64,000 nucleotides of DNA from Pegea sp. RAD2-039 (taxonomy: Eukaryota; Chordata; Thaliacea; Salpida; Salpidae), in NCBI GenBank assembly GCA_034620365.1, contig JAQGEQ010000023.1, positions 124,001 to 188,000 of the forward strand. The letters are read 5' to 3'. Shown in pieces: positions 22,685 to 33,011 of this stretch. The notes beneath the pieces are model-generated. The model saw only the letters and a program-made list of their open reading frames with translations. It did no database searches and was not told the DNA's origin. The position numbers were made by a program, and so were the translations under genes. How positions within the stretch are numbered: the first letter of the stretch is position 1; each line of letters opens with the position of its first letter.

Positions 22685-25516
22685 ATGAATTCTTGTAATG
22701 ACCAATTACAAAAACTCTATATTAGTTTATGTAAAGAACATGATGAAGAACCACAAAGTTGTATTTTACGCAAACTGAGTAATTATGACAAAAGTGATGA
22801 CGGAATTTTAGATTTTTCTAATTCTACTCTCTCATTAACTTCATGTAAAATTATCGGTAAACTTTTAAGTGATGAAACATTTATAGTTAACCTAAATTTG
22901 GGTGATTGTATGATAAATGAGAAATCCCTGAAATATCTTTTAAGAGATTTATCTTCCAATACCTGTATTAAAGAGTTAAATTTAAGAGAAAATAATTTAA
23001 AAAAAACAGCTTGTCATGATCTGGGAGAATTTTTACAGGTTAGTTTTGCAGAATTATGAATTTATAATTAAAAGATATTTTATTTATTATTAAAAACAGT
23101 TTTTCTAAAATCATATAAATATTTGTGGAATTAATTAATCTTTTCATTAATAACTTTTATAATGATATAATTTTTGTGTTTAAAATATTGTTATAGATTG
23201 TTAATATTTACTTATTAATTAATGTTAGATAATTGTTATTCAATTATTAAATTAATTATATTTTATTCAGTGTAATCAAAGTTTACAAAGTTTAATTTTG
23301 GAATGGAACTCACTAGGTAGCTGGGAAGACTCATTTGCAAACTTTTGTGATGGATTAGCTACCAACATTACCTTAACTTCATTAGATTTAAGAAATAATC
23401 AAATAGACCATAAAGCAGCAAAACAACTTGGTCGTGCTCTGCAGTTTAATAAAGGATTACAATTTCTTGATTTAAGGTGGAATAATATTGGCTTATCTGG
23501 GGGACGAGTTTTAGCTGATTCATTAAAATTGAATAATTTAATTGAAAAAGTAATTTGAATTTTTCTGTTTTTTTAAGATTGATGTAAATAAATTTATAAA
23601 CTTTTTACAGATAGAGGTTAATGGGAATAACATTCCAATTGATATTGTTAATAGTATAGAAACTATTACTCTTCATAATTTAAATAAAACTGAAAGCAGA
23701 ATTGAAAGTTGTACTAAAGTGAATGCCTTGCACCGGTGAGTCTTATAAAAGTTCTTTAAATATTTGATTATTTATAAAAAAAAATTTCAGAGAAATAAAG
23801 TGTTTAAAAAAAGAAAAACAAAATCAAATCAGAGATTTTATTGAAGATCTAGATAAAAGTAACACAAAGCTACAAATAAATTGTAAATCAAGCAACTTAC
23901 AAATCAAAGATCTTCAAGAAACTTTACATGACAGAAAATGTGCCATGAACAGTATCAGGTGGTTCAAATATCTTTTTAATGTTTCAATTCATAAAATTAG
24001 TATTTAGTAGAGGCAATGGTTTTTAATTTTGAAAAGTTTTTTTAAACTATATATTAATGAAAAAGAGATTTGTGTAAAATACTTGTAAAAACTTAATTAA
24101 ATTATTAAAATAAAATACTTTGGAAAATTGAAGCTCAATATTTGATTATATTTAGAGCAAGACTTGATATGGCTGAATCTGCACTTGCTATAAGTGAACA
24201 GAAACTAAAAGATCAAACTATGATGGTTGAACTTTGTCGAAAGGATAGTAAAGAGATGATTCGATTACATGAGAGCCAGCTTGAAAAGGAGCGAAAATGT
24301 AATCATACAAACATCGTAAGTTTACTACAAACTAACAAATGATCTTATAATTATCTGATTTGAAATTTAGACACAATTACAAGAAGAATTAAATGAAACT
24401 CACAGCAAGATTAGATCAACTGATTGTCAAGTTGAAGATATGAAGCGAAAGATTAAGTGTCAAGCAGATGAAATAGCTTTCTTGAAAAACTCAATGACAC
24501 AATCAGAGTGTGAACACAAGTACGTCACGTGTTTAGTCACGTGGTTGGTTTAGTTGATATTTTGTTGGAAACAGAACTGAGCTTAGAGCAGTTGAAGAAC
24601 GAACTTTGAATGAGCGTAAAAGGTTGGTTGAAGAGGTGGAGGAACGAGACGAGAGACGGGTGCAAGAAGTTGAAAAAAGAATGAAAGAAGCTGAAGAAGT
24701 GAGAAGATGCGCAGAAGCGCGCGTCGCTCATGTACAAGAAGAGAACAGAGAATTACAGCTGAAAATATGTCAAGTGAACGAAATGTTGTGTAAAGAAAGA
24801 ACAGAGAATGATGTGAACGTTGTAGATGTTCGTCGACGACTTCAAGAAGATTCACAGGTTTGTTGTTGTTGGTTTGTTTCTTGGTTGTTTTCTCATCTAT
24901 TTCGTTCAGAATGAAATTTGTAAGCTTCAAAGTCAACTTCAAAAGTTAATCAAAGAAAAAAATGAAGCTTGTAACTTGTTATCGAGTTGTAAGGCAACGC
25001 TGGTCGATGAGCAAGCATCTAAAGACGCGCTAGTCATCGAGACGAAAGGATACAAAAACGCTCTAGATAATATGAAAGAACGATTGTCAATAAAAGATAT
25101 AGAGCATGAACGAGAAATGAAAGCGGTTCGAAATGAAGCACGAAAAAGGTTTTATCTGATCTTGTCTAAGATGAAACTAATGTTTGTAACGCAGAGAGAT
25201 GCAAGTTGAAGATGAATTGAATCAAGTCTCTGAGTTAAGAGCAAAAATATGTCAACTAGAACAAGGTTCAAGTGAACAAACAACTAAACATCGCCAACTG
25301 ATGAAAGAAAAAGATGAAAATATCGAAAGCTTGAGATCATGTCTTCGTAAATATGAAGATGAGATGGAAAGACTTCGTGAAGACGAGACACAACGCTTAC
25401 AAGCTCTTCATAAAGCCCTGTTGAATTGGATGCAAGGCAGCAACTCAAAGTCTGGGTCGTTTTCACCTCTGCGTATAAGTCAGGCAAGCCCTCTAAAACC
25501 ACCTGATCCTCAATAA
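22685..25516 (+). CDS. LRRC45: leucine-rich repeat and coiled-coil centrosomal protein LRRC45
   Basis: Nine exons (22685-23038, 23271-23549, 23611-23735, 23791-23958, 24156-24315, 24371-24519, 24575-24857, 24910-25148, 25195-25516) join in frame to 692 residues (human 670). LRRC45 is a centrosome linker and distal-appendage protein needed for centriole cohesion and early ciliogenesis. Residues about 60-225 carry RI-type leucine-rich repeats, with the highly conserved [35 protein letters not shown] and [14 protein letters not shown]. From about 240 to 660 it is almost continuous coiled coil rich in E/K/Q/R, including [20 protein letters not shown], which matches the vertebrate protein. The C terminus has Ser-Pro sites ([17 protein letters not shown]). 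Six introns are 46-61 nt. Several coiled-coil frames stay open through introns, which could mislead gene predictors. Confidence 0.95.
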
Positions 25517-25653
25517 GCTCATCAAATATTTGATGAGTTCTTTTGAGATGTAATTATGTTAATCGATTATCTTTATCGTCCGTGTTTCTATCTTAGATTT
25601 ATGTAGAAGTAATTCAACTTTTTTTAGACCACTGTGACTTTCTCCTTTGCTTA

Positions 25654-25659
25654 AATAAA
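25654..25659 (+). terminator. poly(A) signal of LRRC45
   Basis: AATAAA lies 138 nt after the LRRC45 stop codon and before the convergent EAF gene. It is the first canonical signal on this strand. Confidence 0.5.
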
Positions 25660-25938
25660 TGATATTTTAGTTGACCACAAAATTTATTACAGATTTTGTA
25701 AACATCTTTCAAAGCCCTTTTATCAATCAGTTAAGCGTAGAAGAATTAGCAAGAAAGTTTTGAAAGGTCTTGATAGAAAATGATGGTCGTTAAATAAAAG
25801 TTACACGCATAACAACTTGTAAATTAAATTTCATGAACCTCATTATATCATCAAATCATAAATAGAAGGATAGATTACTCTGATGAGATTATCTACATTC
25901 AATAAAACAATTCATAAAAGATAAAAAAAATAACAAAT

Positions 25939-26964
25939 CTATTCTGAATCGCTGGAAGAAAGATGTAAGTCGTTTTCCAAAAGATTTTCTGAAAAAGTAA
26001 ATAATTAAAGATTGCTTCAAAAGTTAGAAATTAAATCACCTTCGCCTAAAGATGCTGAGACCTGTTCAGTAAGTTCAGAACTACTCGGAGATGAAGAGGA
26101 TGAAGAGTCGGAGTCACTATCACTATCATCATCACTACTACTCAAAGTTTCTTTTGCTTTATAAACAAGAAAAGGTTTAGATTTCTCATCTACAAGCTTG
26201 TAGATCAGTTATGAAGCTTTTTTTGTCACTTACTTATTAATTTCTGTACATTTGAGAAATTCACTTCACTTTCTTCCATTAATTCACTTTTTCCTAAATC
26301 TACTTTAACATCTTCTTCAAGTTGATCTCTTGATGGTTGCTAAAAAACAAATCTTTAATTTACAACAGCAACACCAAAAAAGAACGCTTACAACAGGTAG
26401 TGTGTTGCTTTGAAATAAGACTGGAGATAGTGGTTTGGATTTAGGGGGTACTACTGTTTTCTTTGATGTATTCTGTTTGATTGGTACTTTAATGGGTTGC
26501 ACGTTTGGTGGTTGAGTGATCTTCTGTTCAGAAGCCAGCCTGGAATATGAAAGTTAAAATATTTCTAATAATCATAAAATGATCATACCGAATTTTCTTC
26601 ACTTGTATTTGTGAAGTTATTCTTTCTAACGTTATAGATTTTGTATCTGGGTCGATTATCAAAATACATTCTTTTTGAACCGGTTTAGTACTTCCTTTAT
26701 AAACAGTACTAGCATATTTGGAACCTTTTTGATGAGGAAGTTCTATTTCTACTTGATGTTTATCTGTCACTTCTACCCTTCCAGTCTGATTAATATCCAC
26801 AGATGCAGGCTTGAAGTCCACTGATCATAAAACAATAATTAATATGATTTAAGAAGTTGAATAACATACTTACATCTGACTGTATGAAAAGCCGAGGCAC
26901 AGTTCTTTTTAAAGGTTTCACCCAATCGAACAGTGTGTACTTTACCGTCTTGTAAGATATCCAT
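25939..26964 (-). CDS. EAF1: ELL-associated factor (EAF1/EAF2 family)
   Basis: Six exons (26964-26874, 26820-26589, 26539-26392, 26339-26234, 26189-26040, 25988-25939) join in frame to 258 residues (human EAF1 268). EAF proteins bind ELL and stimulate RNA polymerase II elongation within super-elongation/little-elongation complexes in the nucleus. The N-terminal EAF domain shows VRLGETFKKNCASAFHTVR, DFKPASVD, the pair STVYKGSTKPVQKECILIID and ITSQIQVKKIR. The middle is Pro/Lys-rich. The tail is a Ser/Asp cluster ending NDLHLSSSDSE, equivalent to the NDLQLSESGSDSDD end of EAF1. The ATG is only 180 nt after the stop of NUP35 on the same strand, with a TTCTAG acceptor-like site just upstream, so the two may share a transcript. 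EAF1 versus EAF2 cannot be decided; invertebrates usually have one gene. Exon 2 has a decayed duplicate at 30504-30648. Confidence 0.93.
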
Positions 26965-27144
26965 TCAAAATATTCTTAATCAAAAGCCTCTAGAATAAAT
27001 TTATAATATCCTAGAAATGTTTACAAATTAAATTTAACATAATAAACACTTTTAACTACAATATTAATTGATAGAAGATAATATAATTTACATTACATTA
27101 AGAACTACACCAAAATGTCATTGAAAGAAACACTAATGTTCTGA

Positions 27145-28101
27145 TCAACCAAAAACATAGTCAATTGCTTTTGATAAAAAGCCTTCAGTCTTTTGAGGGG
27201 TACTAGATTTACTAGTGACTTGGTTCACACTACTAGCAGCTCTGTAAGCTGATGTCAATGGTCTGATTGATTGCTTCAAGGTGCTTACTGTTGGTTTTGG
27301 GCTTGTAATTTGTGGAGCTTTATTTTCATCAATTGTAGATATTACACTGAGATCAATGCATGGTGTTACACCAATCATAATATTTCCTGGTAGGATTTTA
27401 CCATTTCTACTCAAAGCTTTCTTTGCTTGTAATGAACTCTCATACTTCACATGCATATAGTTGCCTTCAATGCCAGCCATTTTATGTTTCACAATTGTTC
27501 CATATAAAGAAAATCTCTGAAGAACAAATGATGCAGAAAGATTAGGAAAACCAAAGATAGTAACCCAAGTATCATCCAATTGTGCTCCAGATCTTAAAGA
27601 CTCACCCTGAGTGTAAAATGGGTCAACTTGTGTAGGTGATAATTGTGTGTTTATCATTTGCCTATTAGAACTAACAACTAAAGGTCTTGATTTATTTGCA
27701 ATAGATGGTGATACAAATTGGTTAGAACTAAAAGAACCTTCCATTTTTGATTTATAATTATCATTAAAAGATCTTGTCATTGAAAAACTATTTTTGGAAT
27801 TATCAAAGTCATCAGCAAGTGATTGAACAGGAGGAGCATTGATTTTATTTTGACTTGCAAAACTTGAATTGTTAAATGACTCTTTCGTTTGAGTTTGCTC
27901 TCTCATTTTCTTAGGTAATTGAGTAGAAAATTGCATGGATGAATTGAAACCACTTGGTGGTGAATTTATTGGACTTTTGGATGGGGTTAAAGAATCACCC
28001 ATTAAAAAGCCAGGTAAAAATGCTGAAGCTTGGTAACTTTGATTTGCATGCCCAGGACTGTTATATGGTGAGCCAAGTGACATAGGTTCAGAATGATCCA
28101 T
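27145..28101 (-). CDS. NUP35: nucleoporin NUP35 (NUP53)
   Basis: Single coding exon, 318 residues (human 326). NUP35 is an inner-ring nuclear pore scaffold protein that links Nup93/Nup155 to the pore membrane. Residues 1-60 are Ser/Pro/Gly-rich and include FLPGFLMGD and SPINSPPSGF, the conserved N-terminal blocks. Residues 177-250 form the RRM_NUP35 domain (DDTWVTIFGFPNLSASFVL, then GNYMHVKYESSLQAKKALSR and GKILPGNIMIGV). The C terminus, LSKAIDYVFG, is the amphipathic membrane-binding helix. The ATG at 28101 fits the family N terminus. A TTTTCAG acceptor-like site about 30 nt upstream suggests a 5'-UTR intron or trans-splice site. It heads the closely spaced NUP35-EAF pair. Confidence 0.95.
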   Translation of the reverse strand: MDHSEPMSLGSPYNSPGHANQSYQASAFLPGFLMGDSLTPSKSPINSPPSGFNSSMQFSTQLPKKMREQTQTKESFNNSSFASQNKINAPPVQSLADDFDNSKNSFSMTRSFNDNYKSKMEGSFSSNQFVSPSIANKSRPLVVSSNRQMINTQLSPTQVDPFYTQGESLRSGAQLDDTWVTIFGFPNLSASFVLQRFSLYGTIVKHKMAGIEGNYMHVKYESSLQAKKALSRNGKILPGNIMIGVTPCIDLSVISTIDENKAPQITSPKPTVSTLKQSIRPLTSAYRAASSVNQVTSKSSTPQKTEGFLSKAIDYVFG

Positions 28102-29780
28102 TTTTTAAAAGTAATAGATTCCTAACACAACTGAAAATAATGAATTTTAGAAATATTTTTATACAACATAGCTGAAACTTGCTTATAAAATGTTTAAAAG
28201 TTACAAAAAAGATAAAATATTTTATTGAAATAAAATAGTATAAGCAAAAAAGTATTTTAATAATAATAATTTTATTATATAAAATTTTTGGCTGAGTTTT
28301 TTTAAGCCAAAGCAGTAGTAAGAAGTAAGGATTCATAATTCCTTCCTGCCATGCATGGGTTTGATTATAGTGAAGAGCAACATGAAACAGACTAAATATT
28401 TTTTAGATTTAATGACAGCACAACTTTAGTGTCAATAGATTGTAGGATTTTTCCCCCAGTTCACTTATATCAAAGTTCTACTAAAGCAACTAAATAGTTA
28501 ATGGAACCACTTACCCAAAATTAGGAATCAATATTTAATTATATACTAATAGAATATACCATCAATATAAAATGATGAAAATATAATAACAAAAATTTAT
28601 ATTCTATTTAATATAATGAAAAGTATATAAATAAAAAGAAAGTTTTAATTCAGAATTTATATTAATACTTAAAGATATATTTTAAGAGCCAAATCATATA
28701 TATACTATACTTACTAGTTTAAAACAACTTTACAAAATAGTTGAAAATATTATAGTAAAAATAAATATACAAGTATTATAACCATATAAAATAAAAATAT
28801 TAATATATATATAGAAACATAAAAAATAGCTATTTTATCAACGAATGACAAATTATACAACTCTTAAAGCAAACACACCAATATGAGAAGAAAGATAATA
28901 AAAAAGTCCTAAGCATTTAAAAAAAGAATACTACAAGGGTTTTAATAATATAAATCATGAATTAAAAGTACAAAATAAGTGGAGAAATTGGCAGGATTAT
29001 ACATGACTTGTAGACAAAATTATTAAAACTATATTTAAATAATAATTTCAAAAGAGGTGAACAAATTTGAAAAAAAATCTATGTAAAGAACTGAATCTGC
29101 CGTCAGTATAAATGTTTCAACTTTTAAACAGAATGGAATTACAAAGTTCTCAAAAAATATATTAAAATAATTTTATATTAAATGGAATGTGATTCTAGCA
29201 AAAATATATTATAGCAAAAATAATATCGGACAACTTAACTTTATACCAATTAAAAAATTAAGCCTATAAAACCTAACATATAAATACAAAGAATAAATCT
29301 AGAAATGAAAAAGTCTACTACAGAACTAAACAAATATTATTCACCAAAATTAAAGAATTAAATTGGCGCAAAAATAGCATTACAATAGTTAAATATGATT
29401 TATTTAGTAATTAGTTGTTCATCTTGCTAAGATTAATAAACCTTAGTTGAAAGAAAAAAAAATTAATTAGCAAAAAAGTTGTAATTTAATTCTCAAAAAA
29501 CATCCAAAATTTAGCAGAAAAATTGATAGTTACAAATTGTGTAATAACTCAGAAAGGAAATTTTGCAGATTATATATTAAAACTGAGTACTTAACAATTA
29601 TGTTTTTTAAATAATATGGCTAAATTTAATTTTTATTTTACAGCATGCTACAGACGATAATAAAACAATTATGAAATGGTTTAGATTACAAGCAATAAAA
29701 TTTAAATAATATTAATAAAAAAAAATTGATTGAACATTGTCATCGATATTTTACCATATAATAAGATCAACAGTTATTTT
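28102..29780. other. intergenic AT-rich DNA
   Basis: 28300-28470 resembles 7345-7560 (shared AGCAGTAG...CATAATTCCTT words), an undefined dispersed repeat. 28500-29780 is extremely AT-rich, with nothing recognisable. Confidence 0.5.
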
Positions 29781-29784
29781 TTTT

Positions 29785-29976
29785 TTTTTTTTTTTATATA
29801 TAAATGCGAAGGAGGGTACCTAAAGAGAGCACATCTCACTAACACACATTCTCAGGAGTTTTTTATGGTTTTTCTCAGTTTTATATGTCTCCACCTGGGG
29901 TCGAACACGGTACTTCCTAGCTAGATGTACCTTGTAGCTAGGTGTAGTAACCGCTTCGCCACCAAGCAGGACCATT
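29785..29976 (-). mobile_element. tRNA-derived SINE with a LINE-type 3' tail
   Basis: Read on the minus strand, the head looks like a tRNA: A box TGGCGAAGCGG (29961-29951) and B box GTTCGACCC (29906-29898), about 45 nt apart, the spacing of a pol III internal promoter. After a short body the element ends with CACACATTCTCA-complementary sequence and the AAATGCGAAGGAGGGTACCT-complementary block (29855-29800), the same 3' end as the CR1-like LINE at 20776. It finishes in an A/T tail (T-run 29778-29794 on the plus strand). Tail sharing is the hallmark of SINEs mobilised by a partner LINE. Confidence 0.65.
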
Positions 29977-30503
29977 TAATTTAATAATTAAAAGTAGACA
30001 ATTTAATCATAATACAGTTTAAACAAAAATTTTACAAAGAGAAGACTAAACACGTTTTTAAAATGCGTTAGTTGCAATTTTTGGACAGTCTGAAGGCCAT
30101 CTTCGTTTCGAATAGTGAAACTAAACCAATTATTTTACTGATATTAAAATATTCTTTCAGTTTTAATAGTTGTACTTTTACTTTCTATGATATTTTAACA
30201 AAAATAGTTTGTTACGAAAATTGCTAAAAAAAAATAAAAAAGTACATGAAACAAGTTTCCACAAACCAACCTGAGCTTTTGCAATCATGCTCTTGACATT
30301 TTTCGAACAATAGTTCAATAGTTGTATGCAATCTTCTAAGATAGTCTGAGATTCTGAAAAAAGTTTAGTTGTAATACTAACCAAACTAGTTTGAACTTTG
30401 TCAAAATAAGAAACATTTGGTAACTAAATAATTAAACAAGTTTATCACTTAACTAATAAACCCTTTTAACTAACTAAGGAAAGAAGAGTTACCTTATCCC
30501 TTA

Positions 30504-30648
30504 TTACTTCCTTTATAAACAGTACTGGCATTTTTGGAACCTTTTTCATGGAGAAGCTCAATTTCTACTTGATGTTTATCGGTCACTTATACCTTCCAGC
30601 CTGGTTGATATCCAAAGACGCAGATTTGAAATTCACTTGTCATAAAAC
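30504..30648 (-). pseudogene. decayed duplicate of EAF exon 2
   Basis: About 145 bp matches 26689-26833 at high identity, including TACTTCCTTTATAAACAGTA, TTTCTACTTGATGTTTATC and the intronic TCATAAAAC just outside the exon. Because intron sequence is included, this is a DNA-level duplication and not a retrocopy. The minus-strand frame has a stop where the gene encodes VEVTDKH (now RYK then TGA), so it is non-functional. It lies about 3.8 kb from its source, in the same orientation. Confidence 0.85.
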
Positions 30649-30839
30649 TGTAACCCCTTAACTAACATTACTCTGGCACATCCATGAGTAGAGCAAATGC
30701 CATACTCATCTAGCAGGCGAGAGCTTTCAAGTTTGAACCCAGTTCGACATATATTTGCAAAAAGGAAAATTCTATAAAAACCCTTGGTAGAAGAGCCTTG
30801 ATAGTCTAGTTAATAACAACACTTCTAGGAGATGCAAAG

Positions 30840-31090
30840 TTTCCAATTTAAAGCCTCGTAGGTACTGTATTCACTGTATTCAGTATCGTTCTGGGAGCTC
30901 CTGCGACGCCAGCTGGGCGCAACCGCATCAGTCTGTTCTGTTGCATACCTAGTTGGCGTGGAGAATGGAATCCTGTTGCATGGACAATAACTGTATCTCC
31001 GTAACTTCTGCCTTTGAATGTATAAAAACCGTTCGCGTCTGATGAGGGCAAAAAAGTCAAAAGTGCTAAGAACTTGTCGAAACACTAATG
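30840..31090 (-). repeat. dispersed repeat shared with 6620-6800
   Basis: Contains GCGACGCCAGCTGGGCGCAA, the reverse complement of a block at 6750. Two overlapping minus-strand frames read through (one with LRPAGVAGAPRT, one with YATEQTDAVAPSWRRRSSQND). It is CpG-richer than its surroundings. Probably a fragment of a retroelement; type unknown. Confidence 0.45.
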
Positions 31091-31845
31091 TTAGTTGTAC
31101 TGTCTACAATCTTTAACAAAAATCAGATGACATTTTTATCCATATTTTTAGAAATTTTTATCTATCGAACGGCAACATCACAAATAAACGGATGTATTAT
31201 TATGTTTCAGGTTTGTTAAATGTAGACTTCTAAATAGTCTATCATTTATTTTAATATTTATTTAAATTAAAACATTTCAGTCCACTGAAAGTTTTTAGCT
31301 TTAAAAGGAGATGAAATTGTATAGTGAGAAGATAGAAACCTTCATAAAACTGTACTGAAAGCTCATCTGGGAATCATGTTTGATATAAAATTATCTGACT
31401 TTAAGGTCACTAACATTTGCGTCACCGAGCAACTAACCTAAAGAGTCGAATAATCGCAAATCTCCCCTACAATAAAAATTCATAAGCAAAAAGGAATTAT
31501 AGCTGCTAACTTATATCTACTGCTTCGACCTAGAAAACTAATCCAAAAAAGCTTCTTTGAATAAAGGTAACAAGTTTCATGTGTTTTATGAATGATAATT
31601 TTTATCTAGCTTTCACATCACAAGAGCGTTTTTAATGATCACAATTTAGATAAAATCTTTTATGATACATTTATAATGTATGTAGAAGAAACTTTATGTA
31701 TATGTAGAACATTAATAAATCATCCAATAAAGTAACTTTTAGTCAAAACATTTTATTTTCACCATTCAATTAACATTAAAAACTTTAAACAAATTTATTG
31801 ACAATAAGGCAAGTGAAGCTTTTGAATAATTTGGTGATCTAATTC

Positions 31846-33011
31846 TCAGCTGGCTACTAAAACCTCTTCACTGATTACAGGGATGACTTGACCCTGTTCA
31901 AGATTTTCTTCATAATATCTTCTGATGGCAATCCCAACAGAGCTTATAACTATCAAAGTTGATCCTCCGATGCTGAATGAATCTGTTTGATCTTTTAGAA
32001 CCAAAATCTGTTTAAATTAAAAGCTTTAATAAAGTTTAAGAAAAATACAAATAACTTACAAACCTGAAACATAAAAACAATGATAATTTGTGAAGATCGG
32101 CAAACCGCAAAAGTGACAGCTTTTTCATATCTTAATGCTATGGCCATGCAAACTTGTGACGATAAACCCAAAAAACCATGCAGTAAAATTAAAGGTACTT
32201 CCCCCAAACAAGGCAAATTAAAAACATTAGTTTGAAATGAAGATATCAGTAAAGGAAGTATGACACCAAAGAATGAAAAATAAAAAGTATTTAATATTAC
32301 ACTTAGACATTTTAAACTTCTTACTAATGTTAAGCTAAGTGCTATTAAGATAGCAGAAGCTATACTGAACAGAATACCAGCTCCACGCTCATCGTCAGCA
32401 ACTTGAGATAACTGGCCAAATATAAACTGTGGTTTGCTAATCAAAGAAACCCCTAAAAGAGATAACGCAGCAAAACAACGATCTAACCAAGTAAATGCCT
32501 CATTTAAGCAGAAGTAGCTTATTATACCAGTTAGGACTGTACTCATAAAAGATAAAGCCACAGCATCTCCAACCGGTAATTTTGTTATAGCAAAATAAAG
32601 ACAAATAGATGTAGAAGACCCAACTAAACCTCGCAATATCAAAAGTTTTAAATATCCACTAGGTCCAAAGAAGTTTACAATCTTCTTTTGATCTCTATAA
32701 GTAACAATTGGAAGAAGTATAAAAAACTGGAAGCATGTTCGCCCAAATATTTTTTGTAAGGGAGAAGAGCTTAGAGATTTGACAATGACAGAAGTGGTGG
32801 CAAGCAGAACATTAGTAAGAAGACACATTATCAGCCCGAAAAAAGAAAATTTAAATCTAAATTTATTTGCTCGACAGACTTCTTCATTACTTCTAATAGG
32901 AACAGGGCCAGCAGTTAATTGTGCCAAGTGACTGAAAGTAAGAAAAGTTTAGCTAAATATGAGAAAGATTGGTACTCACCTTGAAGGACTAAAGCTTACG
33001 CGAGAAGTCAT
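31846..33011 (-). CDS. SLC35G1: SLC35G-type drug/metabolite transporter (EamA family)
   Basis: Three exons (33011-32980, 32931-32064, 32007-31846) join in frame to 353 residues (SLC35G1 about 365). The ATG at 33011 (MTSRVSFSPSSHLAQL) is supported by the GTGAGT donor and TTTCAG acceptor of a 48-nt intron; the large exon itself lacks a suitable ATG. Ten hydrophobic segments form two EamA repeats. Family-like stretches are LLATTSVIVKSLSSSPLQ, FGRTCFQFFILLP, LRGLVGSSTSICLYFAI, LPVGDAVALSFMSTVLTGII and, in the second repeat, HGFLGLSSQVCMAIALRYEKA with YEKAVTFAVCRSSQIIIVF. Human SLC35G1 is linked to STIM1 and ER/plasma-membrane calcium handling; the transported substrate is unknown. Orthology within the SLC35G group is not certain. 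Confidence 0.85.

Noticed and set aside
24526..24543. Pair of CACGTG boxes in an LRRC45 intron, resembling a carbohydrate-response element
   Set aside because: Spacing is 6 bp where the known element needs 5, and it lies deep inside an unrelated gene.
24537..24942. Long minus-strand ORFs opposite LRRC45
   Set aside because: They are the reverse complement of coiled-coil codons (Leu/Phe/Ser-rich shadows) with no independent support.
30660..30760. tRNA-like B box (AGTTTGAACCC) on the plus strand
   Set aside because: No convincing A box at the right distance and no cloverleaf that I can pair; possibly a worn SINE, but not supported.
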